Shown piece after piece: positions 9,967 through 21,562 of a DNA stretch of 64,000 nt (position 1 is its first letter; each line of letters starts with the position of its first letter). The stretch is taken from assembly GCF_003206045.1 (NCBI RefSeq), contig NZ_PZJM01000004.1, forward strand, positions 133,424 to 197,423. Reading direction: 5' to 3'. Position numbers and translations under genes: made by a program. Source of the DNA: Salinicola lusitanus (lineage in GTDB: Bacteria; Pseudomonadota; Gammaproteobacteria; Pseudomonadales; Halomonadaceae). The notes below the pieces were generated by a model. The model had not been told where the DNA came from. It saw nothing but the letters and a program-made list of their open reading frames with translations, and did not search any database.

Positions 9967-10767
9967 TCATTTCCAGCCGGGAACGGCGCCACCCTGGAAC
10001 AGTTCCTGGGCCTTGTCGGCGACGGCGTCGGATTGATAGGCCTTGACCAGATCCTGGATCGCCTCGCGATCCTGATCGCCACCGCGTACCACGATCAGGT
10101 TGACGTAGGGGGAGTCCGGTCCTTCCTTGATCAGCGCATCATCCAGCGTCAAACCGGCCGGCTGGGTGAAGGTGCTGTTGATGAAGGCCATGTCGACGTC
10201 CTGGAGTACCCGCGGCATCTGGGCGGCCTCGATCTCCTTGAACGAGTAGTCGTGCGGGTTTTCGGTGATGTCGATCGGCGTCGCTTCCAGATTCTCGGCA
10301 TCGTCGAGCGTGATCAGTCCATGCTTGTCGAGCAGGATCAGCGACCGTCCTTCGTTGGTCGGATCGTTGGGTACGGCGATCGTCGCACCGTCGGGCAGGT
10401 CGTCGATGCTGTCGTACTTGGCGGAGTAGGCACCGATCGGGTAGACGAACGTCTTGCCGGCGATGGCGAAGTCGTAGCCGCGATCGTTGACCATCGACTG
10501 CATGTAGGGTTCGTGCTGGTAGGCGTTGGCATCGAGGCTGCCGTCGGCCAGCGCGGCGTTGGGCGTCACGTAGTCGGTGAACTCGACGATCTCGACGTCG
10601 AGGCCGTACTTCTCCTTGGCGACCTGTTTGGCCACTTGCATCACGTCGGTCTCGGGTCCGGCCATGGTACCGACCTTGATGGTGTCGGCGGCGGCGTGCG
10701 CAGCACCGGCGGCCAGTCCGAGACCGAGTGCGGCGACGCTCAGCGTACGTGTCAGTGAAATCGGCAT
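9967..10767 (-). CDS. metQ: Methionine ABC transporter substrate-binding protein MetQ
   Basis: A 266-residue NlpA/MetQ-family protein. The signal peptide runs from MPISLTRTLSVAALG to AHA-AD, with no lipobox cysteine, so it should be soluble in the periplasm rather than a lipoprotein as in E. coli. Family motifs include VGTMAGPETDV, YVTPNAALADGSLDANAYQH and PNDPTNEGRSLILL. A GGGGGA precedes ATG 10767; a longer reading from 10863 adds an implausible leader. It is the last gene of metN-metI-metQ. Confidence 0.92.
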   Translation of the reverse strand: MPISLTRTLSVAALGLGLAAGAAHAAADTIKVGTMAGPETDVMQVAKQVAKEKYGLDVEIVEFTDYVTPNAALADGSLDANAYQHEPYMQSMVNDRGYDFAIAGKTFVYPIGAYSAKYDSIDDLPDGATIAVPNDPTNEGRSLILLDKHGLITLDDAENLEATPIDITENPHDYSFKEIEAAQMPRVLQDVDMAFINSTFTQPAGLTLDDALIKEGPDSPYVNLIVVRGGDQDREAIQDLVKAYQSDAVADKAQELFQGGAVPGWK

Positions 10768-10893
10768 TTGGCGAAATTCCCCCTGTTGAGTGAGACGTGG
10801 GCGCGGCTCCTGCGCCCGGTGATGCCGGAATATAACGGAATAAAGGCAATCACGGTAATTCATTCTGGTTATTAGAGTAGTGGGGCGCGACGA

Positions 10894-11527
10894 TCACTTG
10901 TGATCGCTCTTGCGCACCAGATAATCCCCGAGGCTCTGAAACAGCTGGACCATGACCACCAGTACCACCACGGTGATCAGCATCACCGTCGGGTTGAAGC
11001 GGTTGTAGCCATAGCGAATGCCCAGGTCGCCCAGACCCCCGCCGCCCACGGCACCGGCCATGGCGGAGTAGCTGACCAGGGCCACGATGGTGATCGTCAG
11101 GCCGTTGATGATGCCGCCACGGGCCTCCGGCAACAGCACCTTCAGGATGATCTGCATCGGCGTGGCGCCCATCGACTGGGCCGCTTCGACCAGGCCGGGC
11201 GAAACCTCGTTCAGGGCACCCTCGACCAGGCGGGCGACGAACGGGATGGCGGCGATGGTCAGCGGCACGGCAGCGGCGTTGGTGCCGATGGAGCTGCCGA
11301 CGATCATCCGGGTGAAGGGGATGATCGCCACCAGCAGGATGATGAACGGGACCGAGCGACCGACATTGGTGACCACCCCGAGCACCGTGTTGACCACCGG
11401 CTGCGCCAGGATCTGGCGCGGGCGCGTCACGTAGAGCAGCACGCCGAGCGGGACCCCGGCCAGTGCCGACAGAATGCCGGCGACGGCCACCATGTAAAGC
11501 GTCTCGAGCGTGGACTGCCAGACGAGA

Positions 11528-11547
<20 letters not shown>
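10894..11547 (-). CDS. metI: Methionine ABC transporter permease MetI
   Basis: A 217-residue permease with about five transmembrane helices. The ATPase-coupling loop EVSPGLVEAAQSMGATPMQIILKVLLPEA is clearly the MetI form. The start at 11547 has GGAGG nine bases upstream and overlaps the metN stop by 20 bases, implying coupled translation. Confidence 0.93.
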
Positions 11548-12571
<1,024 letters not shown>

Positions 12572-12930
12572 TGGGCGTGTCGAAAGCGTCTGTCGGGGTG
12601 TCGGGGCAGCGGGGCAGTTCGGCGCGACTGCAGTGCGCCATCGGCAACGGCCCCGCGTCGATGAGCGCGATAGTATACGGATCTCGCGGCGCCGGAGCGA
12701 CCGCGGCCGTGGAGCGTACCTCATTGCGGCGGAGCCGATGGCAGCCGCCGTCATGCAAACCTGGCGACGGCCAGGGCGGGAGAGCGGACCGGCGTGACGC
12801 CCCGTGCAGTTAAAGGTTGCCATTCCGTCAGGGCATTGCTTGTATCGGTGGGGCGCGGCGCACTCGCGAGCGTCGCTCGCGCGAAGCTTCTATTGGCACC
12901 CCTTCATGCATGGCCACCGGGAGATGACAG
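12572..12930. other. Divergent intergenic region between metN and rutE
   Basis: No gene is evident in these 360 bases. There is a hairpin CGCGAGC/GCTCGCG at 12865-12881 and a TTGGCACC-N5-ATGCA element at 12893-12910 that resembles a sigma-54 promoter with one extra spacer base. Confidence 0.5.
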
Positions 12931-13521
12931 ATGATGCAGACATTGGACGATCAGGCACTGGATCAGTTGTTCAGGACAGCGCGCACGCACAGTGCGTGGC
13001 AGCCTCGCGACGTTACCGAGGAGACCCTGCGCAGGCTCTACGACATGGTCAGGATGGGGCCGACCTCGGCCAACTGCTGTCCGGCGCGGTTTGTCTTCGT
13101 ACGCTCCACGGCGGGCAAGGACAAGCTGTTGCCGTGCGTTTCCGCCGGCAACGCCGACAAGACGGCGACGGCGCCCTGCACGGTCATCGTCGCCTACGAC
13201 AAGCGCTTCTACGATCAGCTGCCGACGCTCTTCCCCCACACCGACGCCCGTAGCTGGTTCACCGGTAGCGAGGCGTTTGCCGAGCAGACGGCGCTGCGCA
13301 ACAGTTCGCTGCAGGCCGGGTATCTGATCCTGGCGGCGCGGGCGATGGGGCTGGATACCGGGCCGATGTCGGGCTTCGATTCCGAGGCGGTGGACCAGGC
13401 GTTCTTCGCCGGCACCGACTGGACCGCCAACATGCTGGTCAACCTGGGCTACGGGGATGAGGCGGGTCTCAAGCCACGCTTGCCACGGCTGGCATTCGAG
13501 GAGGCGTGCCAACTGGCTTGA
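12931..13521 (+). CDS. rutE: 3-hydroxypropionate dehydrogenase / malonic semialdehyde reductase RutE
   Basis: A 196-residue nitroreductase-fold flavoprotein of the RutE type. Key segments are [19 protein letters not shown] near the N-terminus and [16 protein letters not shown] near the C-terminus. RutE reduces toxic malonic semialdehyde, the end product of the Rut pathway, to 3-hydroxypropionate. The gene is separated from rutABCDF by the oppositely oriented rutR, so it must have its own promoter. GGGAG lies seven bases before the first of two consecutive ATGs; the second (12934) is an equally possible start. Confidence 0.88.
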   Translation: MMQTLDDQALDQLFRTARTHSAWQPRDVTEETLRRLYDMVRMGPTSANCCPARFVFVRSTAGKDKLLPCVSAGNADKTATAPCTVIVAYDKRFYDQLPTLFPHTDARSWFTGSEAFAEQTALRNSSLQAGYLILAARAMGLDTGPMSGFDSEAVDQAFFAGTDWTANMLVNLGYGDEAGLKPRLPRLAFEEACQLA

Positions 13522-13545
13522 AGCCGCCCCCGGTCGGGCCGCGAG

Positions 13546-14202
13546 TCAGCCGTCGGCGTTCGTCCGGGGGAGTAGACCACCCAGCACGATGCGCGTGATG
13601 TTCTCCACCGTGGCCTCGAAGAAGGCCGGATCGGCGAGCGTTTTGCCGGAAATCGCCTCGATCTGGACGGCGAAGTCGGCATAGTGCTGGGTGGTTCCCC
13701 ACAGCAGGTATATCAGGTGGTGTGGATCGACCGGCAGCAGGCTTCCCCGGGCGATCCAGCCCTCGATCACTCTCGATTTTTCCTCCACCAGCAGGCGCAG
13801 CTTGCTCTGCAGATCTTCCCGCAGCAGCGGCGCGCCCTGGATCATCTCCAGACAGAACAGCCGGGATGCCTGGACGTGATCCCGCGACAGTTCGACCTTG
13901 ATTCGGATGTAGTCGCCGATGGCGGTCTCGGGAGACTGCTCGGCATCGATGGCGCGTATCGGCTCCAGCCAGGTGTCCAGGATCTGTTGAAGGACGGCGA
14001 CGTAGAGCTTCTCCTTGGATGGAAAATAGTAGAGCAGGTTGGTCTTGGAGACGCCGGCCTGATCGGCAATGGCGTCCAGGCTCGCGCCGCGCAGGCCGAA
14101 CTGCGAGAACAGCGCCAGGGCCGCATCCCGAATCCGTTGCTTGCGGGCTTCGCTGGCGGCGGCGCGATGGCCGGTCGGGGCTGCGGGGGTGATGGACGTC
14201 AT
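13546..14202 (-). CDS. rutR: TetR-family pyrimidine-responsive repressor RutR
   Basis: A 218-residue TetR regulator. The helix-turn-helix covers LRGASLDAIADQAGVSKTNLLYYFPSKEKLY, and the C-terminal ligand domain includes WGTTQHYADFAVQI, the conserved uracil/thymine-binding region of RutR. It is divergent from rutA, and a GACCA-N2-TGGTC box lies between them. AAGG six bases upstream supports ATG 14202 over a longer reading. RutR represses rut genes in the absence of uracil or thymine. Confidence 0.9.
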   Translation of the reverse strand: MTSITPAAPTGHRAAASEARKQRIRDAALALFSQFGLRGASLDAIADQAGVSKTNLLYYFPSKEKLYVAVLQQILDTWLEPIRAIDAEQSPETAIGDYIRIKVELSRDHVQASRLFCLEMIQGAPLLREDLQSKLRLLVEEKSRVIEGWIARGSLLPVDPHHLIYLLWGTTQHYADFAVQIEAISGKTLADPAFFEATVENITRIVLGGLLPRTNADG

Positions 14203-14430
14203 GATCAACCTTCGTGAATCCCGCGACCGGCCATCGGGATTTCGCTGGCATGTCGCGGCTGCGTATGTGAGAGCGGTCGTAAGGGACCGGGATTTTATCA
14301 CGCCCCAGGTCGCTAGCGTCATCTACCCGATGTTCCCGGTTCACGCGCGAAATGGCCTCCTCACACGCACTGAAACGGCGCGGGCGCCACGCGTCCCGCA
14401 TCATGGTCGCGCATTCCGAGATCCTTTCCA

Positions 14431-14442
14431 GACCAATTGGTC
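14431..14442. promoter_or_regulatory. RutR operator
   Basis: GACCAATTGGTC is a perfect 12-base palindrome matching the core GACCA-N2-TGGTC of the E. coli RutR consensus. It lies about 60 bases upstream of the sigma-54-like promoter of rutA. Confidence 0.8.
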
Positions 14443-14498
14443 CGGTGGCTTGTCGTCTGTGGCCGGCAAGCTCTTGAAAGCGGATGGATAAGCTCGGG

Positions 14499-14515
14499 TT
14501 GGCACGTCGGTTGTA
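14499..14515 (+). promoter_or_regulatory. Sigma-54-type promoter of rutABCDFG
   Basis: TTGGCACG-N4-TTGTA matches the RpoN consensus TTGGCACG-N4-TTGCA except for C to T in the -12 GC element. The GG at 14501-14502 and the G at 14513 have the exact required spacing. The E. coli rut operon is NtrC/sigma-54 dependent, so nitrogen control is expected here. The site lies 79 bases before the rutA ATG. Confidence 0.7.
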
Positions 14516-14593
14516 AAGGATTGGTCAGGCGTCGGCAGCATCGCAGTGCCGCGATGGCCGACAACTCGCTCCGATACGACGACGAGGTGGCTC

Positions 14594-15693
14594 ATGCAAC
14601 TAGGCGTCTTCATTCCCATCGGCAACAACGGCTGGCTGATTTCCGAAAACGCGCCCCAGTACCTGCCGACCTTCGAGCTCAACAAGGCGGTGACGCAGAA
14701 GGCCGAGGGTTACGGCTTCGAGTTTGCGCTGTCGATGATCAAGCTGCGCGGTTTCGGCGGCAAGACCGAGTTCTGGGAGCATGCCCTGGAATCCTTCACC
14801 CTCATGGCGGGGCTCGCTGCGGTCACCTCGAAGATCGATCTCTACGCCACCGCGGCGACGCTGGTGATGCCTCCGGCCATCACCGCGCGGATGGCGGCGA
14901 CCATCGACTCGATCGCGCCGGGGCGTTTCGGCATCAACCTGGTGACCGGCTGGCAGAAGCCGGAATACAGTCAGATGGGGCTATGGCCGGGCGATGACTA
15001 TTTCGCCAAGCGCTACACCTATCTCGATGAGTACGCCACGGTACTGCGGGAGCTGCTGGAAACGGGGCACAGCGATCTCGACGGCGAGTTCTTCCAGATG
15101 GAGGACTGCCGGCTGAGCCCGCGTCCGGAGCAGGGGGTGAAGATGGTCTGCGCCGGGCAGTCGAGTGCCGGGATGGCGTTCACCGCCAAGCACGCCGACT
15201 ACAGCTTCTGCTTCGGCAAGGGGCTGAATACCCCGACCGCGTTCGCGCCAACGGCCGAGCGTCTCGCGGCTGCCGGCAAAGAGACCGGTCGTCAGGTCGC
15301 CTGCTATGTGCTGTTCATGGTGATCGCCGACGAGACCGACGCCGCTGCCATGGCGCGCTGGGAGCACTACAAGGCCGGTGCCGATCGGGAGGCGCTGGAC
15401 TGGATGGCCGACCAGGGCAGCCAGGACAAGAGCTCCGGCAAGGATACCAACGTGCGCCAGATGACCGATCCGACCTCGGCGGTCAATTTCAATATGGGCA
15501 CGCTGGTCGGTTCCTACGAGAACGTGGCGCGCATGCTCGACGAGATCGACACGGTGGAGGGGGTCGGCGGCGTGATGTTGACGTTCGACGACTTCCTCCA
15601 GGGGCTCGATACATTTGGTGAGCGGGTGCAGCCGCTGATGAAGACGCGGGTGGGCGTGGCCGGTGCGTCGGCGCCGGTACCGGAGGCGCTGGC

Positions 15694-15697
<4 letters not shown>
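14594..15697 (+). CDS. rutA: Pyrimidine oxygenase RutA
   Basis: A 367-residue flavin-dependent monooxygenase of the luciferase-like fold. Conserved RutA stretches are [15 protein letters not shown] at the start, [20 protein letters not shown], and [12 protein letters not shown]. It opens the uracil ring using FMNH2 from RutF and oxygen to give ureidoacrylate peracid. A GAGG five bases upstream of ATG 14594 fixes the start. Its stop overlaps the rutB start (ATGA). Confidence 0.95.
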
Positions 15698-16494
<797 letters not shown>

Positions 16495-16496
16495 CC

Positions 16497-16883
16497 ATGC
16501 CCAAGACCAGTGTGATTCCCGTCGGCTCCGGTGTACCGCTGGCGCCATTCGTGCCAGGCAGTCAGGCCGACAACATTCTGTACGTCTCCGGCACGCTGCC
16601 GTTCGACAAGGACAACAATGTAGTTCACGTCGGTGACGCCGGGGCCCAGACCCGTCACGTGCTGGAGCTGATCCGAAGCGTGGTCGAGACCGCCGGCGGC
16701 AGTATGGACGACATCACCTTCAACTCGATCTTCCTGCGCGACTGGGACGACTATGCGGCGATCAACGCGGTCTACGCGGAGTTCTTTCCCGGTGAAAAGC
16801 CGGCGCGCTACTGCATTCAGTGCGGTCTGGTGAAGCCGGACGCACTGATCGAGATCGCCTCGGTGGCCCATCTGCCCCGATGA
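16497..16883 (+). CDS. rutC: 3-aminoacrylate deaminase RutC (Rid family)
   Basis: A 128-residue YjgF/Rid-family protein starting [12 protein letters not shown] and ending [13 protein letters not shown]. The ligand-binding arginine of Rid proteins is in KPARYCIQC. It begins two bases after the rutB stop; the same frame is open far upstream inside rutB, so the start rests on alignment with RutC and on the tight spacing. It processes the aminoacrylate product and lowers its toxicity. Confidence 0.92.
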   Translation: MPKTSVIPVGSGVPLAPFVPGSQADNILYVSGTLPFDKDNNVVHVGDAGAQTRHVLELIRSVVETAGGSMDDITFNSIFLRDWDDYAAINAVYAEFFPGEKPARYCIQCGLVKPDALIEIASVAHLPR

Positions 16884-16926
16884 AGCGAAGTCACTCTCCA
16901 CTGCCGCGCTGACCATAGGCCTGACC

Positions 16927-17700
16927 ATGCACCACGAAATTCTGGGACGCGATGATCCCGACGCGCCGACGATTCTGCTCTCCGCCGGACTGGGTGGCGC
17001 CGGCCGTTTCTGGGAGCCGCAGCTGGCCGCGCTCGAGGCCACCCACCGGGTGGTGATCTACGACCATCTGGGCACCGGCAACAGCGCCGCCGAGCTGCCG
17101 GCCGGCTACGCCATCGACGACATGGCGCGGGAGGCGCTGGCGCTGCTGGACGGTCTGGGTATCGAACGGGTCGATTTCATGGGGCACGCGCTGGGCGGCC
17201 TGGTGGGGCTCCAGATGGCCCTGCTGGCGCCCGCTCGTCTCCATCGGCTGATCGTGATCAATGGCTGGAGCCGAGTCGACGTGCAGAGCGAGCGCTGTTT
17301 CCGCGTGCGTATCGCGCTGCTCGAGAAGTGCGGCGTGCAACCTTATCTGCACGCGCAGCCGCTGTTTCTCTACCCGGCGGACTGGCTCTCGGCGAACCAT
17401 GATCGACTGCTGGCGGAAGAGGCCCATGCGCTAAAGCATTTTCCGGGGGAGAACAACGTGCTGGCGCGTATCGGCGCGCTGTCGCGCTTCGATATCGACG
17501 CGCGACTGGGTGAAATCCAGGCGCCGACGCTGGTGATCGCCGCGCGGGACGATCTGCTGGTGCCGTACCTGCGCTCCGAACGTCTCGCTCGGGCGCTGCC
17601 TCATGCGCGTCTGGAGATGTTCGACTACGGCGGACACGGTCTGACGGTGACCGTCCCGGAAGCCTTCAATGCCGCCATGACGCGTTTTCTGGCGGCGTGA
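16927..17700 (+). CDS. rutD: RutD alpha/beta hydrolase
   Basis: A 257-residue alpha/beta-hydrolase-fold protein. The usual nucleophile elbow G-x-S-x-G is replaced by GHALGG in ERVDFMGHALGGLVGLQ, which is the RutD form. In E. coli, RutD speeds hydrolysis of aminoacrylate to malonic semialdehyde. The C-terminal histidine is in DYGGHGLTVT. Confidence 0.92.
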   Translation: MHHEILGRDDPDAPTILLSAGLGGAGRFWEPQLAALEATHRVVIYDHLGTGNSAAELPAGYAIDDMAREALALLDGLGIERVDFMGHALGGLVGLQMALLAPARLHRLIVINGWSRVDVQSERCFRVRIALLEKCGVQPYLHAQPLFLYPADWLSANHDRLLAEEAHALKHFPGENNVLARIGALSRFDIDARLGEIQAPTLVIAARDDLLVPYLRSERLARALPHARLEMFDYGGHGLTVTVPEAFNAAMTRFLAA

Positions 17701-17742
17701 CTCTGCCGCCACGGCGACAGGCGGCCCAGCGGAGATAGGCCC

Positions 17743-18303
17743 ATGGCATTACGACAGCAACACGTATCGACCCACGCAACGGAAGCCGAGCGTCGCGATG
17801 TCGACTCGGAGAGTGCGCCGCCGGTCTCGGCGGCTGCGTTTCGCCAGGCGATGTCCCGCCTGCCCACCGCGGTCAACCTGGTCACCACGGACGGGCCGGG
17901 CGGTCGCGCCGGGTTCACGGCCTCGGCGGTGTGCAGCGTCACCGACGATCCACCGACACTGCTGGTCTGCATCAATCGTCGCGCCTCGGCCTACGCCGTC
18001 TTCGCCGACAATGCGCTGCTCTGCGTCAACGTGCTGGGTGCCGAGCATGAGGCGGTCTCCAGCGCCTTCGGCGGCAAGACACCGATGGCGGAGCGCTTTG
18101 CGCGGGCGGAGTGGACCACGCGAGCCACCGGCGCGCCGGTGCTGGTCGACGCGCTGGCTCACTTCGAGTGCCGGATCAGCCAGCGCGTGGCGGTCGGCAC
18201 CCACGAGGTGCTGTTCTGCGAGATCGAGGCAATGGCGAGCTGCGCTGACCGTGAGTGCCTGCTCTACTTCGATCGCCAATATCATCGGCTGCCGACTCGG
18301 TAG
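17743..18303 (+). CDS. rutF: FMN reductase RutF
   Basis: A 186-residue flavin reductase-like domain protein. FMN-binding segments are [30 protein letters not shown] (about residues 39-68) and [12 protein letters not shown]. It supplies reduced FMN to RutA using NADH. A roughly 30-residue polar N-terminal extension precedes the domain. It sits 42 bases after rutD. Confidence 0.92.
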   Translation: MALRQQHVSTHATEAERRDVDSESAPPVSAAAFRQAMSRLPTAVNLVTTDGPGGRAGFTASAVCSVTDDPPTLLVCINRRASAYAVFADNALLCVNVLGAEHEAVSSAFGGKTPMAERFARAEWTTRATGAPVLVDALAHFECRISQRVAVGTHEVLFCEIEAMASCADRECLLYFDRQYHRLPTR

Positions 18304-18432
18304 CGCTACCGGGCCATCGCTCAGCGGCGTCGTCGAACACGGCGCTGCCGCCTCGACGGTCGCGACTCGGTCCCGGGCCGAGCGCAAGCGGTGAAAGCGG
18401 TGAAAGAGTCCAACGGAATCGGGAGAACAACA

Positions 18433-19947
18433 ATGACGACATCCGTTTCTCGCATGGTCGAACGTGACGGCAAGGTCGAGCTCATGCTCGGCGACGACGT
18501 CCGCGACAGTGCCTGTTTCAATCATGATATCGCGCCGACGGCGGCGGGCGAGCGTACCTGGTCGAAGTGGAATATCGCGGCGCTCTGGGTCGGCCTCTCG
18601 ATCTGCGTGCCGACCTATACGCTAGGCGGCGTGTTGACGGCTTACTTCGGCCTTGGCGTCGGCGAGGCGCTGGTCACCATTCTGCTCGCCAACGCGATCC
18701 TGTTGGTCCCGTTGACGCTCAATGCGTTTCCCGGCACGCGCTACGGCATTCCTTTTCCGGTACTCCTGCGCTCGTCATTCGGGATTCGCGGCTCCAACGT
18801 GCCGTGCCTGATTCGGGCCCTGGTGGGCTGCGGCTGGTTCGGCATCCAGACCCTGTTCGGCGGTCTGGCGATTCATCTGCTGCTGTCGACCGTCGTGCCA
18901 CCGTGGCATGCGCTGGGCGGATGGGGCCAGGTCGTCGGCTTTTTCGTCTTCGGGGCGATGAATCTCTGGGTGGTGATCCGCGGGGCGGAGTCGATCAAGT
19001 GGCTGGAGACCCTGTCGGCGCCGCTGTTGCTGCTGGTCGCGGTGGGGTTGATGGTCTGGGCGCTGCCTCACGTCTCTCTCGGCGAGCTGATGGCGCAGCC
19101 GCCGTCACGGCCGGAGGGGGCGTCGGTCACGACCTATTTCCTGTCCGGCCTGACGGCGATGGTCGGGTTCTGGGCGACCCTGTCGCTGAACATCCCCGAC
19201 TTCAGCCGTTTCGCCAGGAGCCAGAAGGATCAGATCGTCGGCCAGGTGATCGGGCTGCCGTTGACCATGTTCTTCTTCGCCGCGCTGGGCGTGGTGATGA
19301 CCGCTGCCTCCACGACGCTGGTGGGGGAGACGGTTTCCGACCCGGTCACGCTGATCGGCCATATCGATAGTCCAGTGTGGGTTTCGATCGCGATGGTGCT
19401 GATCGTGATCGCCACGATCTCGACCAACACGGCGGGCAACATCGTCTCGCCGACCAACGATTTCCAGAACATCGCGCCCAAGCTGATCAATCGCACCGGC
19501 GGCGTGCTGCTGACGGGCCTGATCGGCACGCTGTTGATGGGTTACGACCTGCTGCAGAAGGCCGGGGTGATCACCTCGGAGGTGACGCTCGAAAGCCTCT
19601 ACTCCAACTGGCTGCTGGGCTATTCGAGCCTGCTGGGGCCGATCGCCGGGATCATGGCGGTGGACTATTTTCTGATCAAGCGCCAGCGGTTGGACCTGAT
19701 CAGTCTCTATCGTGATGGCGGTCGCTATCCCGCGATCAATATCGCCGGCTTCATCGCCTTCGGCATCCCCGTGACATTGACCCTGGTCTCGTTGACCACC
19801 GGCCTCTGGCAGTGGTTCTACGACTACGGCTGGTTTACCGGCTCGGCGCTGGGCGCGCTCGTCTATTACGTGGCGGGCAGGGCGTTGGACAGGACTCCCG
19901 ACGTGGGATATGGGGCGCCGCCCGCGGATCGAGCCTCGCTGGGCTAG
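18433..19947 (+). CDS. NCS1-family nucleobase permease in the rutG position
   Basis: A 504-residue membrane protein with about twelve helices. The start region (NHDIAPTAAGERTWSKWNIAALWVG) and VGCGWFGIQTLFGGLAI are characteristic of the NCS1 family (Mhp1, CodB-like cation symporters), not the NCS2/UraA family to which E. coli RutG belongs. By position it should import uracil or thymine. GGGAG eight bases upstream decides the start at 18433. It ends the rut operon and is followed by a perfect hairpin at 19990. Confidence 0.88.
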   Translation: MTTSVSRMVERDGKVELMLGDDVRDSACFNHDIAPTAAGERTWSKWNIAALWVGLSICVPTYTLGGVLTAYFGLGVGEALVTILLANAILLVPLTLNAFPGTRYGIPFPVLLRSSFGIRGSNVPCLIRALVGCGWFGIQTLFGGLAIHLLLSTVVPPWHALGGWGQVVGFFVFGAMNLWVVIRGAESIKWLETLSAPLLLLVAVGLMVWALPHVSLGELMAQPPSRPEGASVTTYFLSGLTAMVGFWATLSLNIPDFSRFARSQKDQIVGQVIGLPLTMFFFAALGVVMTAASTTLVGETVSDPVTLIGHIDSPVWVSIAMVLIVIATISTNTAGNIVSPTNDFQNIAPKLINRTGGVLLTGLIGTLLMGYDLLQKAGVITSEVTLESLYSNWLLGYSSLLGPIAGIMAVDYFLIKRQRLDLISLYRDGGRYPAINIAGFIAFGIPVTLTLVSLTTGLWQWFYDYGWFTGSALGALVYYVAGRALDRTPDVGYGAPPADRASLG

Positions 19948-19989
19948 CGCGGCTGGGGGCTCCGGTCGAGAGGACCATGCGCCAAACCA

Positions 19990-20009
19990 GGCCACCCGTT
20001 CGGGTGGCC
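19990..20009 (+). terminator. Stem-loop after the rut operon
   Basis: A perfect 9-bp stem GGCCACCCG / CGGGTGGCC lies 42 bases past the permease stop. No T-tract follows, so it may be a 3' stabiliser rather than an intrinsic terminator. Confidence 0.5.
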
Positions 20010-20231
20010 ATCGACGCTGAACGTACCCTGTTGGTGATACTGCGCGACCACCGGCCCGTCTGCGGCCTGGAACCGATCGGTGCGATGCAGGTCGGGGTGA
20101 CCCGGAGCCCGTTAGGGAGTGGTCAGTTTCATGGCTGGCCTGGACGGCGTGCTAGAATTCCCGATCTCTGTCGCCGAGGGTGAAGGCATCTGTCGCCGTC
20201 GGCGTGTCATCCGTTGAGGCCAGGAGGGGGC

Positions 20232-20840
20232 ATGTTTACCGGGATCGTGCAGGATGTGGGAACCGTGGTGGCGATCGAGACGCGTGAGCAGCTGCACACG
20301 CACGTGGTGTCGATGTCGCCGGCGATGCGCGAGGGGCTGATGCTGGGTGCGTCGGTCTCCCACAACGGATGCTGTCTCAGCGTGACGGCGATCGAGGGCG
20401 ACAATGTCAGTTTCGATCTGATGCGCGAGACGCTGCGCTTGACCAACCTGGGGGAGCTGGCTCCCGGGGATCGGGTCAATCTCGAGCGGGCGGCGCGTTT
20501 CGGCGACGAGATCGGGGGTCACTCCATGTCCGGTCACGTCATGGCGATGGCCCGGTTGGTGGAGATCGACGAGGCGCCGAACAATCGCCGGTTGTGGTTC
20601 GAGCTGTCGCCCGACCTGGCACGATTCGTGTTCGACAAGGGGTATATCGGGATCGACGGGATCAGCCTGACGGTCGGCGCGGTCGAGGCCGGGCGCTTCT
20701 GCGTCAATCTGATTCCGGAGACCCTGGCGAGGACCACGATCGGCGAGCGCTTGCCCGGGGACCGGGTCAATATCGAGATCGACCCCCAGACCCAGGCGAT
20801 CGTGGAGACGGTGGAGCGAGTGCTGGCCAGCCGTCGTTGA
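20232..20840 (+). CDS. ribE: Riboflavin synthase alpha subunit
   Basis: A 202-residue protein with the typical MFTGIV start and two tandem lumazine-binding repeats (MFTGIVQDVGTV and SGHVMAMARLVEI halves). It dismutates two 6,7-dimethyl-8-ribityllumazines to riboflavin. AGGAGGGGG precedes the ATG. Riboflavin supply is thematically linked to the flavin enzymes of the adjacent rut locus, but no shared transcription is shown. I do not see an FMN riboswitch upstream. Confidence 0.94.
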   Translation: MFTGIVQDVGTVVAIETREQLHTHVVSMSPAMREGLMLGASVSHNGCCLSVTAIEGDNVSFDLMRETLRLTNLGELAPGDRVNLERAARFGDEIGGHSMSGHVMAMARLVEIDEAPNNRRLWFELSPDLARFVFDKGYIGIDGISLTVGAVEAGRFCVNLIPETLARTTIGERLPGDRVNIEIDPQTQAIVETVERVLASRR

Positions 20841-21010
20841 ATGGCCGGCCTGGCTGACGGCGACTCCCCCCGGCGCCGATGCCATCGCTGGCCCCGAGCA
20901 GGTCGCGCAGCGGCGTTGGCTTGGGTAACATGGGCGCCTTTGCGCCAGGATTTACCGTTCCGCGAGGGGCACCCTCGGGCGCGCCGTGTTCGGTCAATGG
21001 AGTTTCTTCG

Positions 21011-21562
21011 ATGAGCAGCAGCATCTACGGCGACTATATCAAGTCGGTCATTCGCACCGTGCCCGACTGGCCACAGCCAGGCGTCAATTTTCGAGACATC
21101 ACGCCACTGCTCCAGAACAGCGCGGCCTTCCGCAAGCTGATCGACAGTTTCGTGCACCGTTACCAGGAACTCGAGGTCGATGCGATCGCGGCGATCGACG
21201 CGCGAGGGTTCATCGTCGGTGCGCCGCTGGCCTACGAGCTGGGCTGCAGCTTCGTGCCGGTGCGCAAGAAGGGCAAGCTGCCATTCCGGACCATCAGCGA
21301 AACCTACACGCTGGAGTACGGCGAATCGACGGTCGAACTGCATGCCGATGCCTTTCGCGAGCAGGATCGTATCGTGCTGATCGATGACATCATCGCCACC
21401 GGCGGTACCATGCTGGCGGCCGCCTCGCTGATCCAGCGCAGCGGTGGCCATGTCGTCGAGACCGCGACCATTCTCGATCTGCCGGAGCTGGGTGGCTCTG
21501 CCAAGATTCGCGAAGCGGGCTACAGCGTCTTTGCGGTGTGCAGCTTCACCGAGGACGAATAG
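21011..21562 (+). CDS. apt: Adenine phosphoribosyltransferase
   Basis: A 183-residue enzyme. [18 protein letters not shown] and the PRPP-binding loop [14 protein letters not shown] are diagnostic. It converts adenine and PRPP to AMP. The start [17 protein letters not shown] is at 21011; in-frame upstream codons to 20879 would add a glycine/proline leader that is not part of the family. A short GGCGC/GCGCC hairpin lies upstream near 20933-20946. Confidence 0.95.
   Translation: MSSSIYGDYIKSVIRTVPDWPQPGVNFRDITPLLQNSAAFRKLIDSFVHRYQELEVDAIAAIDARGFIVGAPLAYELGCSFVPVRKKGKLPFRTISETYTLEYGESTVELHADAFREQDRIVLIDDIIATGGTMLAAASLIQRSGGHVVETATILDLPELGGSAKIREAGYSVFAVCSFTEDE

Larger units (their letters stand above)
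14203..14593. promoter_or_regulatory. rutR-rutA divergent control region
   Basis: This 391-base spacer holds no gene. It contains the RutR box (14431-14442) and the sigma-54-like promoter of rutA (14499-14515), annotated separately. I did not find a second RutR box or a clear sigma-70 promoter for rutR. Confidence 0.6.

Noticed and set aside
12572-12930. MetJ boxes or a SAM riboswitch before metN
   Set aside because: No AGACGTCT-type repeats or SAM aptamer motifs were seen.
19948-20231. FMN riboswitch before ribE
   Set aside because: The conserved FMN element blocks were not found; the only structure seen is the hairpin after the rut permease.
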